From assembly GCA_031291255.1 (NCBI GenBank), contig JARLJN010000102.1:1-33972 (forward strand): DNA of 33,972 nucleotides, given 5' to 3'. The DNA comes from Gammaproteobacteria bacterium. Lineage in GTDB: Bacteria; Pseudomonadota; Gammaproteobacteria; DSM-16500. Shown here one piece after another: positions 25,467-33,814 of this stretch. A program made the position numbers and the translations under genes. Position 1 is the stretch's first letter. Each line of letters starts with the position of its first letter. The notes beneath the pieces are model-generated. The model saw only the letters and a program-made list of their open reading frames with translations. It was not told where the DNA came from and did no database searches.

Positions 25467-27650
25467 CTAATTATAAAAATTCTTCAACGCAACTTGCATT
25501 TCTCTTGCTGGTGATTTCAGCGCAAACTCTGTCGTTAAATCATTAGTCCAACGACCATCACGAAGATTAACAAGTATAGGCAACATAAGGCCATCTGACT
25601 GTGGATATAAGGCTAACATCCAATCTTGATAAACGTCTGCATATTGTTTGCTAGAAATAATCACATTACTCATGCTGTTCTTTACAGTTAAATGCGCAGT
25701 CAAAGGATCGATTTGATAATAATCAATTCCTTCAAATAATACATTACGCATTTCAGGATGCACTGTACGCACAGACTGAGGTGAAAAGTCACTTTCTAAA
25801 AAAAGATGGCGCGAAGCACTCAGTGCTATCTTCTCACCCCGAATCATTTTCATTAAAGAATTGCCATCAACAGAAAAATCCTTTAAACCCAAAAAATTTA
25901 ACAAGGTAGGCTTAACATCCAACAAAGAAACTAGATTGGATATCATTTTTGGCTTGACATCCATACCATAAAAACGAAACGCAAGCAGTGAATGATATTG
26001 TGTTAAACCTAACACATCCGTTCCATGGCCAGCAGATTCATCTACTTTTTCAGATTCAAAACTGGGTGGATAAAAATGAGGAATAATTTTTTTAGGGTTA
26101 GACAAGCCCGCAATAAATAATTCTGGATCTGTAATTCTATCACCATGTAATTCAAGTGCCTCACCATGATCTGATAATAAAACAACTATACTATGTTGTA
26201 ACAAACCTGAATGAGACAACATTTCAAAAAAATCTGCAACCTGCTTATCTGTTCTTTGGATGGCTGCCTGATATTGTGTAATCACTTTTTCATGCGCATG
26301 AGAGCGATCCCAAAGATAGGGAGCATGTGGAAGACAAAAATGCACAGCTAAAAACAAGGGTTTTTTTCGATTTTTTTGCAGAGCAGGTTTTAATAATGCC
26401 AAGAAACTATCAGGATCATAAGTAACAAATGCAGGTCTATTTCCATAACTGTAAGGAAAAAGCCATTTGCCCAAAGTGGTATTTACAATTAAATTTGAAA
26501 ATGGAAAATCATTAAATGTCCCCAACAAAAAGTCATTGAATCCTGTTGGCGGTGTAATAATGTGATCGAAGCCAGCTTGTTTTTCGATATTACTAAATCG
26601 AGTCTCATCCATTGCATACAGCGTTTCATAACCCTGCTTCTGTAATATTTTAGGTAAGCTTGCACTCCAATCTAACTGGCTTTGTTCTGCCAAATCAAAC
26701 CTAGCACCTGAATGTTTAGGATATAAACCCGTCAGTAAACTTATCCATGAAGGAAATGTTCTTGCTAGAGGTGTTAATGCATCTGCAAAAACAATGGATT
26801 GATTTAAAAACTGATCGATAAAATGAGTTTGATTTTCTCCACCAAAAAACCCTATAAAATCAGGTCTAATTGCATCCATTCCGATAATAATAATATTTGG
26901 TTTACTGGCAGTACTAGCATCACTTGTTATCGTTGTGTCTGTCATTTTTGAAAAACAAATGAATAAAACAGACGCTACAAGAAAAATCAAAGCTAAAAAT
27001 CTTGTGCTGCGAGTTTTTTTTTGTAATGTTATATCCAAACCCACTAACGCAAAAATGATTGCGATAAGTAAGATACCAGAAAAAATGATCAGCAAAATGA
27101 GAGCGAAAGTATCATTCAAAAAACTACTGGTTAAATCAGAAAATTTTGAATTAGGAAAATAAATTTGGTTCGCGAGTAAAACAGCGCCAACCCCGACTCC
27201 CCACAAACTAAACCCTATCGTTTCCAGTTTCACCTGACGTATGGATTTTTCGTAGGGTGGATTAGGCCCCCCAGGGCCGTAATCCACCATTATAGTTTTC
27301 ACCATGCTACGGTTTTTAGATTGGTGGATTACGGCCCTGGGGGGCCTAATCCACCCTACGGGATTTAGTGTTAATGCCACACCTATTAGTCTTGTGATAA
27401 CCCAAATAATCGTTGTGAAAATAACAGGTAAAAGAATTTGTACGAAAATAAAAAAAATAATATCAGGAATGACAACGCTAGGAATTTTAAGATGGTCTGC
27501 AACCATCTTAAAATCACCAAAATAAAAACCACTTCTTTGCGTAAAAAAACTTACCTCCAACAACAGAAAAAAAACTGTTAGTAGAAGTAAGTAAGAAAAT
27601 AACCCGCTCTTATTTTTCGTCATAGAAAGTATTGACTTCAATTTCCTCAT
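25467..27650 (-). CDS. Membrane-anchored alkaline-phosphatase-superfamily enzyme (sulfatase/phosphotransferase fold)
   Basis: 727 residues. About five membrane helices lie in the N-terminal part (about 16-36, 60-88, 145-162, 181-206, 217-234), followed by a large domain, probably periplasmic, of the sulfatase/alkaline-phosphatase fold. Its likely metal ligands and nucleophile are Asp259 in IIGMDAIRPD, Thr298 in ARTFPSWISLLTGLYP, the Asp-His pair in LLSDHGEAL and the His in SAGHGTDV. There is no Cys/Ser-x-Pro-x-Arg sulfatase motif, so a phosphotransferase or phosphodiesterase acting on lipids or surface glycans is more likely than a sulfatase. Residues 97-135 are encoded by a palindromic repeat inserted in frame between membrane helices. 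Start unclear: the ATG at 27650 overlaps fadE copy 2 by 41 bp, the one at 27623 (MTKNKSGLF) by 14; neither has a good ribosome site. Substrate unknown. Confidence 0.8.
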   Translation of the reverse strand: MRKLKSILSMTKNKSGLFSYLLLLTVFFLLLEVSFFTQRSGFYFGDFKMVADHLKIPSVVIPDIIFFIFVQILLPVIFTTIIWVITRLIGVALTLNPVGWIRPPRAVIHQSKNRSMVKTIMVDYGPGGPNPPYEKSIRQVKLETIGFSLWGVGVGAVLLANQIYFPNSKFSDLTSSFLNDTFALILLIIFSGILLIAIIFALVGLDITLQKKTRSTRFLALIFLVASVLFICFSKMTDTTITSDASTASKPNIIIIGMDAIRPDFIGFFGGENQTHFIDQFLNQSIVFADALTPLARTFPSWISLLTGLYPKHSGARFDLAEQSQLDWSASLPKILQKQGYETLYAMDETRFSNIEKQAGFDHIITPPTGFNDFLLGTFNDFPFSNLIVNTTLGKWLFPYSYGNRPAFVTYDPDSFLALLKPALQKNRKKPLFLAVHFCLPHAPYLWDRSHAHEKVITQYQAAIQRTDKQVADFFEMLSHSGLLQHSIVVLLSDHGEALELHGDRITDPELFIAGLSNPKKIIPHFYPPSFESEKVDESAGHGTDVLGLTQYHSLLAFRFYGMDVKPKMISNLVSLLDVKPTLLNFLGLKDFSVDGNSLMKMIRGEKIALSASRHLFLESDFSPQSVRTVHPEMRNVLFEGIDYYQIDPLTAHLTVKNSMSNVIISSKQYADVYQDWMLALYPQSDGLMLPILVNLRDGRWTNDLTTEFALKSPAREMQVALKNFYN
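27251..27360. repeat. Palindromic element inserted in frame in a coding sequence
   Basis: Perfect 39-bp inverted repeats (27251-27289 and 27322-27360) around a 32-base loop. The arms begin CGTAGGGTGGATTAGG and contain a GC-rich CCCCCCAGGGCC centre, unlike the AT-rich gene around them. Read in the gene's frame it encodes residues about 98-134, starting VGWIRPPRAVIHQ and ending DYGPGGPNPPY, in the loop between the second and third membrane helices. Membrane helices are predicted on both sides in the same frame, so the gene appears intact. Confidence 0.9.
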
Positions 27651-30090
27651 TATTATTTATGATTAACGATCTTGCTAATTCCTCTGGAGCAAAATCATCA
27701 ACCGCAATAACAGCTTGCCTAGACTCTTCTGCTGCTAAAAATATTTCGTATTCTGTTTGAGAAATAACTTTATTATACAAAGCTATTTGCGCTAATTCAG
27801 AAATGGTATCACCATGAATCAATTTATTTGCTTTCGCAGTTCTTATGGCCTTTTCTATAGGCTCAGCAGCAATTGTTTTTAATAACGCATCTTCAAGCAC
27901 CCCTAAACAATTACCTGGAACCTGCGCCGTAAACGCACCTGCTGTTAAACGATCTCGAGCTTCAGTAGGTGATAGAATTAACTCTGCAACATCGCGGCCT
28001 AATTTATCTGTAGGTTTAACGAAATTTTTACCATAAGGAAAAATAATAAATTTCAACAAGACGCCCATATATCGATTAGGAAAATTTTGAAATAGCTCAC
28101 TGAACGTTTGTTGGATTTTATAAAAACTTGTTTCACATGCCCATTTAACAATAGGCTCATCTTCCTCAGGATTTCCTTGATCTTGATGATGTTTCAATAC
28201 AGCTGAGACCAAATAAAGCTGGCTTAAAATATCACCCAGTCTTGCTGAGATACTTTCTTTTCGTTTTAATGCACCGCCCAACAACAGCAACGAAACATCT
28301 GCAATCAAAGCAAAAGCAGAACTAAAGCGCGTAGCTTGTTGAAAATAGCGTTTCATTTTGTTTTTAGGTGCTTGCACTAACCATCCACTTGTAAAGCTCA
28401 ACACTAACGTTCTCACAAAGTTGCTAACCGTAAAACTGATGTGTCCGATAATGGCTTTATCGAAAGCATTTAGCTGTTCATTTTTATCTGTGAGCTGTGC
28501 AGCTTCTAATTCTGCAAAAATATAAGGATGACAGCGCATAGCACCTTGGCCAAAAATAATCATGCTGCGTGTTAAAATGTTAGCACCTTCCACTGTTATT
28601 GCTATAGGTACAGATTGATATCCTCGACCTACATAATTATTAGGCCCTAAACAAATACCCTTGCCACCGTGTATATCCATTGCATCATTTGCTACATGAC
28701 GACCTAACTCAGTTGCATGATATTTTAATATAGCTGATGCGATAGCGGGTTTTTCACCTCTATCAATCGCTGCTGCAGTTAAACTACGTGCTGCATCCAT
28801 TACATAAGTACTTCCAGCTATGCGTGCTAATACTTCTTCTATACCCTCGAAACGTCCAATAGATACATTAAATTGTTTACGTACACGTGCATAAGCGCCA
28901 GTTGCATAGCAAAGTGTTTTGCTTCCACCCGTACTGCCTGCTGGCAATGATATTGCACGGCCTGCTGCTAAACATTCCATTAACATGCGCCAGCCTTGCC
29001 CTACCATAGAGCCACCGCCAATAATCCATTTAAGTGGAATAAAAACATTTTCTCCGTGTATAGGACCATTTTGAAAAACGATATTCAAAGGAAAATGTCG
29101 GCGACCTATAGTCATATTCGGTGTATCGCGAGGAATTAACGCACAGGTAATGCCAAGCTCATCAATTTCACCTAACAAATGTTCCGGATCATATAATTTA
29201 AAAGCTAAGCCTATCACGGTGGCAACAGGCGCTAAGGTAATATAACGCTTGTTGAAATTCAGACGTATACCTAACACTTTTTCGCCTTCATGTAGTCCCC
29301 ATGAGACTACACCTTTGTCCGGCATAGATCCCGCATCTGATCCTGCATCGGGTCCTGTCAAAGCAAAACAAGGAATATCTTCACCGCGCGCTAATCTAGG
29401 CAAGTAATAATTTTTTTGTTCCACGGTACCATAATGTAATAATAATTCTGCAGGCCCTAGAGAATTAGGCACAGCAATAGTTGTCGCAACAGAAGCACTC
29501 AAGCCATACACTTTTACTAAAATTTGAGAATGCGCATAAGCAGAAAATTGTTTTCCCCCATATTCTTTTGGAATGATTAATCCAAAAAAACCTTGGTCTT
29601 TTAAAAATTGCCACATTTCAGGAGGTAGATCAGCGCGGTTATGCGTAATATCCCAATCATCTATCATAGCGCACAGGCGTTCGACTGGACCGTTTAGAAA
29701 AGCTTGTTCTTCATCCGATAATTGCGGCTTGGGCAACGTCATTAAATTATTCCAGCGAGGTGAGCCGCGAAATAAATCTCCTTCCCAGGTCACTGTACCA
29801 GCTGCTAATGCTTCTTTTTCTGTGCGTGACATAGAAGGCATGACTTTACGATAAAAATTCAATAAAGGTTTGCTAATATATTTTTTTCTCACTGCCGCAA
29901 TATTGAGTGGAATAAAAATTATCGCAAATAACAACCAAGCCAGACTTAACGCAATTACTGATGCATGATTAAAACGAGTGAACAATATCAACAGCAAAGT
30001 ATAACTAATGGTCCAGACTATAAGAGATGCACGTTGATAAAATAATATGATGAAACTTAAAATGCCAATTAACAGCCATGTGAAACTCAT
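27610..30090 (-). CDS. fadE: Acyl-CoA dehydrogenase, FadE type (copy 2)
   Basis: 826-residue paralogue of the gene at 21687. It has the same plan: two N-terminal membrane segments (about 3-25 and 35-65), PKEYGGKQFSAYAHSQ, CFALTGPDAGSDAGSM, GQGWRMLMECLAAGRAISLPAGS, AMDIHGGKGICLGP and ITVEGANILTRSMIIFGQGAMR, plus the long FadE C-terminal region. It ends with an acidic tail (NNNEEIEVNTFYDEK) that copy 1 lacks. AAGGAAA lies seven bases before the ATG. It is 23 bp after the DUF1189-like gene and overlaps the phosphotransferase gene, so it lies in a different operon from copy 1. A different chain-length range or regulation is plausible but not shown. Confidence 0.95.
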   Translation of the reverse strand: MSFTWLLIGILSFIILFYQRASLIVWTISYTLLLILFTRFNHASVIALSLAWLLFAIIFIPLNIAAVRKKYISKPLLNFYRKVMPSMSRTEKEALAAGTVTWEGDLFRGSPRWNNLMTLPKPQLSDEEQAFLNGPVERLCAMIDDWDITHNRADLPPEMWQFLKDQGFFGLIIPKEYGGKQFSAYAHSQILVKVYGLSASVATTIAVPNSLGPAELLLHYGTVEQKNYYLPRLARGEDIPCFALTGPDAGSDAGSMPDKGVVSWGLHEGEKVLGIRLNFNKRYITLAPVATVIGLAFKLYDPEHLLGEIDELGITCALIPRDTPNMTIGRRHFPLNIVFQNGPIHGENVFIPLKWIIGGGSMVGQGWRMLMECLAAGRAISLPAGSTGGSKTLCYATGAYARVRKQFNVSIGRFEGIEEVLARIAGSTYVMDAARSLTAAAIDRGEKPAIASAILKYHATELGRHVANDAMDIHGGKGICLGPNNYVGRGYQSVPIAITVEGANILTRSMIIFGQGAMRCHPYIFAELEAAQLTDKNEQLNAFDKAIIGHISFTVSNFVRTLVLSFTSGWLVQAPKNKMKRYFQQATRFSSAFALIADVSLLLLGGALKRKESISARLGDILSQLYLVSAVLKHHQDQGNPEEDEPIVKWACETSFYKIQQTFSELFQNFPNRYMGVLLKFIIFPYGKNFVKPTDKLGRDVAELILSPTEARDRLTAGAFTAQVPGNCLGVLEDALLKTIAAEPIEKAIRTAKANKLIHGDTISELAQIALYNKVISQTEYEIFLAAEESRQAVIAVDDFAPEELARSLIINNNEEIEVNTFYDEK

Positions 30091-30113
30091 GAATTTTTCC
30101 TTAAAAAATAATT

Positions 30114-30887
30114 TTATTGTTGCGCTTCATTTTTATTAGCATTGATTGCAAAACATAAATAAATCATTGCTAAAACAAATGTAAATATCCATTCATGTGG
30201 AAAAATAATATGGGATAAAAATAAAATGGTATTGATTATTATAACGGGCGTAATTGCGACCAAAGCTAACAACCAAATAGTAGAATAACCCACGCGTGTA
30301 TCAGCAACTGCGCCATACATTAAACCAAAAAGACTATAAAATACGGCTTGAAGTAATCGCCAACAAAACGAAAATACAACACAAAAACTGAAAATAACAA
30401 TCCATAGCCAAGAGCTAAAGCTAATGACTTTTTGCTTTATCACTTGAGGAACTATATCCATATTAAGGTTAGTATCAAATTTATGAATTTTCACGCCTTG
30501 ATCTTTAGTCAAATAAATTATTTTATCGTTTGTCATCAAGAAAAATGCGGGGGTATTATCTAATGATTTGTATTTGCCAGTGGTGTCAATAATTCCAACT
30601 ATTTTTTTAGTCTCTGGATCAACAATAAAATAAGGATGATACTCTGGTGTTTCAGCAATTCCTTTTTTAATCGTCATAGGAGGAACTTGATCAATGAATT
30701 TTGTCATGGTACTTGGAAGATTTTTATTAATGAAACTTTGTATAACGTATGTTGCTGGAATCCAGCATAATGCGACTACAAATAATAAATATAAAATTGC
30801 ACGAGCACCCCAACGCTGACCCACTTCTCTATAAAAATCACGCGAATAAAATGACATATAGAGAGCTTGTAAGAAATTATATTTCAT
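30114..30887 (-). CDS. DUF1189-like integral membrane protein
   Basis: 257 residues. An N-terminal cytoplasmic stretch, FLQALYMSFYSRDFYREVGQRW, resembles the start of DUF1189 proteins. It is followed by one membrane helix (about 30-50), a hydrophilic region of about 100 residues containing YFIVDPETKKIVGIIDTTG and PAFFLMTNDKIIYL (probably outside), and four helices in the C-terminal half (about 158-180, 183-200, 205-225, 232-250). Function unknown in the family. AGGATT lies seven bases before the ATG. It sits 11 bp after the hpt gene and 23 bp before fadE copy 2, so it is in the same transcript. Family assignment is from pattern memory. Confidence 0.65.
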   Translation of the reverse strand: MKYNFLQALYMSFYSRDFYREVGQRWGARAILYLLFVVALCWIPATYVIQSFINKNLPSTMTKFIDQVPPMTIKKGIAETPEYHPYFIVDPETKKIVGIIDTTGKYKSLDNTPAFFLMTNDKIIYLTKDQGVKIHKFDTNLNMDIVPQVIKQKVISFSSWLWIVIFSFCVVFSFCWRLLQAVFYSLFGLMYGAVADTRVGYSTIWLLALVAITPVIIINTILFLSHIIFPHEWIFTFVLAMIYLCFAINANKNEAQQ

Positions 30888-30898
30888 AATAAATCCTT

Positions 30899-31462
30899 TT
30901 ATTGATGTTCTTTAGCAACCGCATAAATCCCAGGCGCATTACGTAGATATTGGCCATAATCCAAACCAAAGCCGACTAGGAATTCATCTTTAGTATCTAA
31001 GCCTGTAAAATCAGGCTCAAAATCAACACCAGGTTCACGTTCACGTAATTTATTTATCATGACTGCAGAATAAACTTTTTTAGCACCCGCTTGTTTACAA
31101 TAATCAATAATCGCACCTAATGTCAGACCGCCATCCATAATATCATCAACAATCAAAATGGTACGATCTTTTAAATTGTTGCGCGGCTCAACTAACCAAT
31201 GTAAATCACCGCCGCGCACTTCTCCTTGATACCGAGTTGCATGTACGTAATCGATTTGTAATGGGAAATTTAAACGTGTCACTAAATGTCCTGTAGGAAT
31301 TAAAGCACCTACCATGACACAGAGAATAATGGGATTTGTATCTTTTAATTTTTTTGTAATTTCAACTGCCATTTTATCTAATGCTTTTTCTATAGTAGCA
31401 AAATCATGTAGACATTCTGCGGTTTCGAGTACAGCTTTCATTTTCTCTACAGTATTATTCAT
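30899..31462 (-). CDS. hpt: Hypoxanthine-guanine phosphoribosyltransferase
   Basis: Purine salvage: transfers phosphoribose from PRPP to hypoxanthine or guanine. 187 residues from the ATG at 31462; a GTG one codon earlier is possible, and GAGAGAG lies just upstream. The type I phosphoribosyltransferase fold shows the PRPP loop ILIVDDIMDGGLTLGAI (about 103-119) and the nucleotide-loop segment CVMVGALIPTGHLV, with FLVGFGLDYGQYLRN near the end where the purine is held. It resembles the proteobacterial HGPRT subgroup found next to nagZ in Legionella- and Xanthomonas-type genomes rather than E. coli hpt. It lies 140 bp after nagZ with a GC-rich repeat between. Confidence 0.9.
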   Translation of the reverse strand: MNNTVEKMKAVLETAECLHDFATIEKALDKMAVEITKKLKDTNPIILCVMVGALIPTGHLVTRLNFPLQIDYVHATRYQGEVRGGDLHWLVEPRNNLKDRTILIVDDIMDGGLTLGAIIDYCKQAGAKKVYSAVMINKLREREPGVDFEPDFTGLDTKDEFLVGFGLDYGQYLRNAPGIYAVAKEHQ

Positions 31463-31502
31463 CACTCTCTCTCATTTATTAATTATAAAAAAAAATCAGT
31501 GT

Positions 31503-31580
31503 GCGGGGTCCTGTCGCTGCAGGTATCCCACCGTGCTCGCAAGCTCCGCGCGGTGGGAGCCCTCCATTCCGCGCCACCCC
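31503..31580. repeat. GC-rich nested hairpin between nagZ and hpt
   Basis: TCCCACCG (31526-31533) pairs with CGGTGGGA (31551-31558), enclosed by GGGGT (31505-31509) and ACCCC (31576-31580 region). The segment is strikingly GC-rich for this window and fills most of the 140-bp gap. It matches none of the other repeat families here and may be a separate dispersed element. Confidence 0.6.
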
Positions 31581-31602
31581 GGTAATTTATCGCTTAAACC
31601 CA

Positions 31603-32643
31603 CTACAAATCATATTGCTTTGCATATGTGTCAAAATAATTATGTTGCTCTCGCCACATCGGTGTATTTTTTAAAGCTTGATGCGTGTTGTTGAAACGAC
31701 CTTGTATCGCCAAAAATTTTTCATCTGAAACAATAAATTTATTATGTGGCAAGCCATCTATTGTTTTAACTAAACCTGTTCTGTCGTTACAAATAAGCAC
31801 CATATCACATCCTGCTTCGAGTGCAGCCTGTGCTCTGTCAGGAAAATCCCCTGCAATATGCGCGCCTTTCATATTTAAATCATCACTAAAAATCATGCCT
31901 TGAAAATTAAGCTGTTTACGTAAAACCTCTTTCAACCAATACGATGAGAAACCAGCAGGTTGTGTATCAATTTGTGGAAAAAGTATATGAGCCGCCATGA
32001 TACCTTGAATACCAAATTCAATTAAGTGTTTAAATGGAACTAAATCCTTTTCTGTAACTTCTTTCAAGGAACGCGAATCAATGGGTAAATCTAAATGTGA
32101 ATCAGCAGTGACAGCACCATGCCCAGGAAAATGTTTTCCAACGGCTGCCATGCCTGCTGTTTGCATGCCCTGCATAAAAGCTTTTGCTAACGAAGTAAGA
32201 GGGTCTATGTCTTGATGAAAAGCTCTTAGACCTATCACTTCATTATTTCCATAATCAATATCAAGCACGGGTGCAAAACTGAGATCAACACCCACAGAAA
32301 GAATTTCTGATGCCATTAAATAACCTGAAGTGGATGCTAAACTTAAGGCAACTTGAGGAGATTCTGCATACAACTGCCCTATTCTACCCATTGCTGGCAG
32401 ACGTAAAAAACCTTCACGAAAGCGCTGCACTCTTCCGCCTTCTTGATCAACGGTGATTAAAATAGGTGATTTTCGGCAGGCACGTATTTCTTGAGAGAGT
32501 TGAGAGATTTGTTCAGGAGATTCGAAGTTACGCGAGAAAAAAATCACGCCGCCAATTAATGGATGTTGCAGTATCTCCCGCTCTTCAGGACTTAGCTCTG
32601 TGCTTATTAAATCGAAGACTATAGGTCCAATTTTCAACGACAT
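31603..32643 (-). CDS. nagZ: Beta-N-acetylhexosaminidase (cell-wall recycling)
   Basis: Cytoplasmic glycoside hydrolase family 3 enzyme that removes GlcNAc from 1,6-anhydro-muropeptides in peptidoglycan recycling. 346 residues (E. coli 341). Seen: VDQEGGRVQRF (65-75), FAPVLDID (123-130), the signature KHFPGHGAVTADSHLDLP with Lys170-His171 and the Asp181/His183 dyad, and the nucleophile Asp254 in IFSDDLNMKGAH. GGGATAG lies about eight bases before the ATG. It is the first gene of the minus-strand group nagZ-hpt-DUF1189-fadE-phosphotransferase; the 256-bp gap upstream, shared with prmB, holds two palindromic repeats. Confidence 0.96.
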   Translation of the reverse strand: MSLKIGPIVFDLISTELSPEEREILQHPLIGGVIFFSRNFESPEQISQLSQEIRACRKSPILITVDQEGGRVQRFREGFLRLPAMGRIGQLYAESPQVALSLASTSGYLMASEILSVGVDLSFAPVLDIDYGNNEVIGLRAFHQDIDPLTSLAKAFMQGMQTAGMAAVGKHFPGHGAVTADSHLDLPIDSRSLKEVTEKDLVPFKHLIEFGIQGIMAAHILFPQIDTQPAGFSSYWLKEVLRKQLNFQGMIFSDDLNMKGAHIAGDFPDRAQAALEAGCDMVLICNDRTGLVKTIDGLPHNKFIVSDEKFLAIQGRFNNTHQALKNTPMWREQHNYFDTYAKQYDL

Positions 32644-32680
32644 ACTTTGCTATCCCGTAAGTATTCGGTATTATTTTTTT

Positions 32681-32764
32681 GTAGCCCGGACAAAGCGCAG
32701 CATGTCCGGGAATGAATAATATAGACCTCGCGGACTCGGCGCTGTACGCCTTAGTCCACGCTAC
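32681..32764. repeat. GTAGCCCGGA-family and GTAGCGTGGAC-family palindromes
   Basis: 32681-32710: GTAGCCCGGACA and TGTCCGGG flank AAGCGCAGCA. 32726-32764: CCTCGCGGACTCGGCG and CGCCTTAGTCCACGCTAC, the inverted relative of 15391-15430. They fill the nagZ-prmB divergent gap. Confidence 0.8.
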
Positions 32765-32817
32765 ATAAACAGATGACCGAACATTTAGGCTATCCCATAA
32801 AGCCTAGGTTATATTTC

Positions 32818-32847
32818 TTCGCATTATACACATGGGATTTCTATAAT
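32818..32847 (+). promoter_or_regulatory. Possible sigma70 promoter of prmB
   Basis: TTCGCA (32818-32823, four of six matches), an 18-bp spacer and a perfect TATAAT (32842-32847), 53 bases before the prmB ATG. Confidence 0.4.
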
Positions 32848-32899
32848 TCACCCAAGACTGCTAAAATGCGGCTATCAATTTTTAAATGAGACCGACACC

Positions 32900-33814
32900 A
32901 TGACTGATTTAACAGATTTACGCACCATCCGGGACCTAATACGCTGGTCCGTCAGCCGCTTCAATGAAGCAGGCCTATATTATGGTCATGGCACCGAAAA
33001 CGCTTGGGATGAAGCCGTCGCTTTAATTTTTAACACATTACATTTAACACATGATCTTTATCCCGTGACTTTAGAGGCAAGAGTCACCTCTGATGAAAGA
33101 GAAAAAATAGTCATGCTCATCACGCGGCGTATAGGTGAAAGAATTCCTGTTCCTTATCTTACACATGAAGCCTGGTTTGCTAATTTATCTTTTTATGTCG
33201 ATGAAAGAGTGCTCATCCCTCGTTCACCCATTGCCGAATTAATTGCGAATCAATTTCAACCCTTTATCGATCCAGACTCTATACACTCCATTTTGGATCT
33301 CTGCACAGGCAGTGGATGCATTGCGATTGCCTGCGCGAAAGCTTTCCCAGACGCGAATATCGTTGCAAGTGATATCTCACCTGACGCATTAGCAGTCGCT
33401 CATATAAATGTGTTACGACATAACGTTGAACAAAACGTATCTCTTTATGAGTCAGATTTATTCAATACTGTCCCCAAACAAAAATTCAGCATTATAGTGA
33501 GCAACCCTCCTTATGTGGATGCAGAGGATATGGCTGCTTTACCGACTGAATACCATCATGAACCTAGACTAGGATTAGCTGCTGGTACTGATGGTTTAGA
33601 CTTAGCGATACGTATCTTACAAAATGCATCTGACTACTTAGATCCTAACGGTATTCTTATCGTAGAAGTCGGAAATAGCGAAATCGCTTTAGCCGATAAA
33701 TTTCCAGAAGTTCCCTTTACATGGCTGGAATTTCAAAATGGCGGAGGCGGTGTATTCTTATTAACTGCAGAACAATTATCAGAATATAAAACGAGCTTTT
33801 GTAGCCCGGATTGA
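32900..33814 (+). CDS. prmB: Ribosomal protein L3 N5-glutamine methyltransferase
   Basis: SAM-dependent enzyme that methylates a glutamine of ribosomal protein L3. 304 residues (E. coli 310). An N-terminal helical domain (1-85) and the segment FYVDERVLIPRSPIAELI precede the Rossmann domain with SAM motif I LDLCTGSGCIAIA (132-144), SDIS (157-160) and the catalytic NPPY (202-205). The following EYHHEPRLGLAAGTDGLDL is typical of PrmB and separates it from PrmC and HemK. The ribosome site is weak. The last residues, CSPD and the TGA stop, are read from the start of a GTAGCCCGGATTGAGC repeat, so the original C-terminus was probably altered slightly. Confidence 0.95.
   Translation: MTDLTDLRTIRDLIRWSVSRFNEAGLYYGHGTENAWDEAVALIFNTLHLTHDLYPVTLEARVTSDEREKIVMLITRRIGERIPVPYLTHEAWFANLSFYVDERVLIPRSPIAELIANQFQPFIDPDSIHSILDLCTGSGCIAIACAKAFPDANIVASDISPDALAVAHINVLRHNVEQNVSLYESDLFNTVPKQKFSIIVSNPPYVDAEDMAALPTEYHHEPRLGLAAGTDGLDLAIRILQNASDYLDPNGILIVEVGNSEIALADKFPEVPFTWLEFQNGGGGVFLLTAEQLSEYKTSFCSPD

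Noticed and set aside
27243..27366. GGATTT on both sides of the in-frame element as a target-site duplication
   Set aside because: The two copies are 118 bases apart, not a multiple of three, so such an insertion would have broken the frame, yet the protein is continuous; a six-base match in AT-rich DNA is easily chance.
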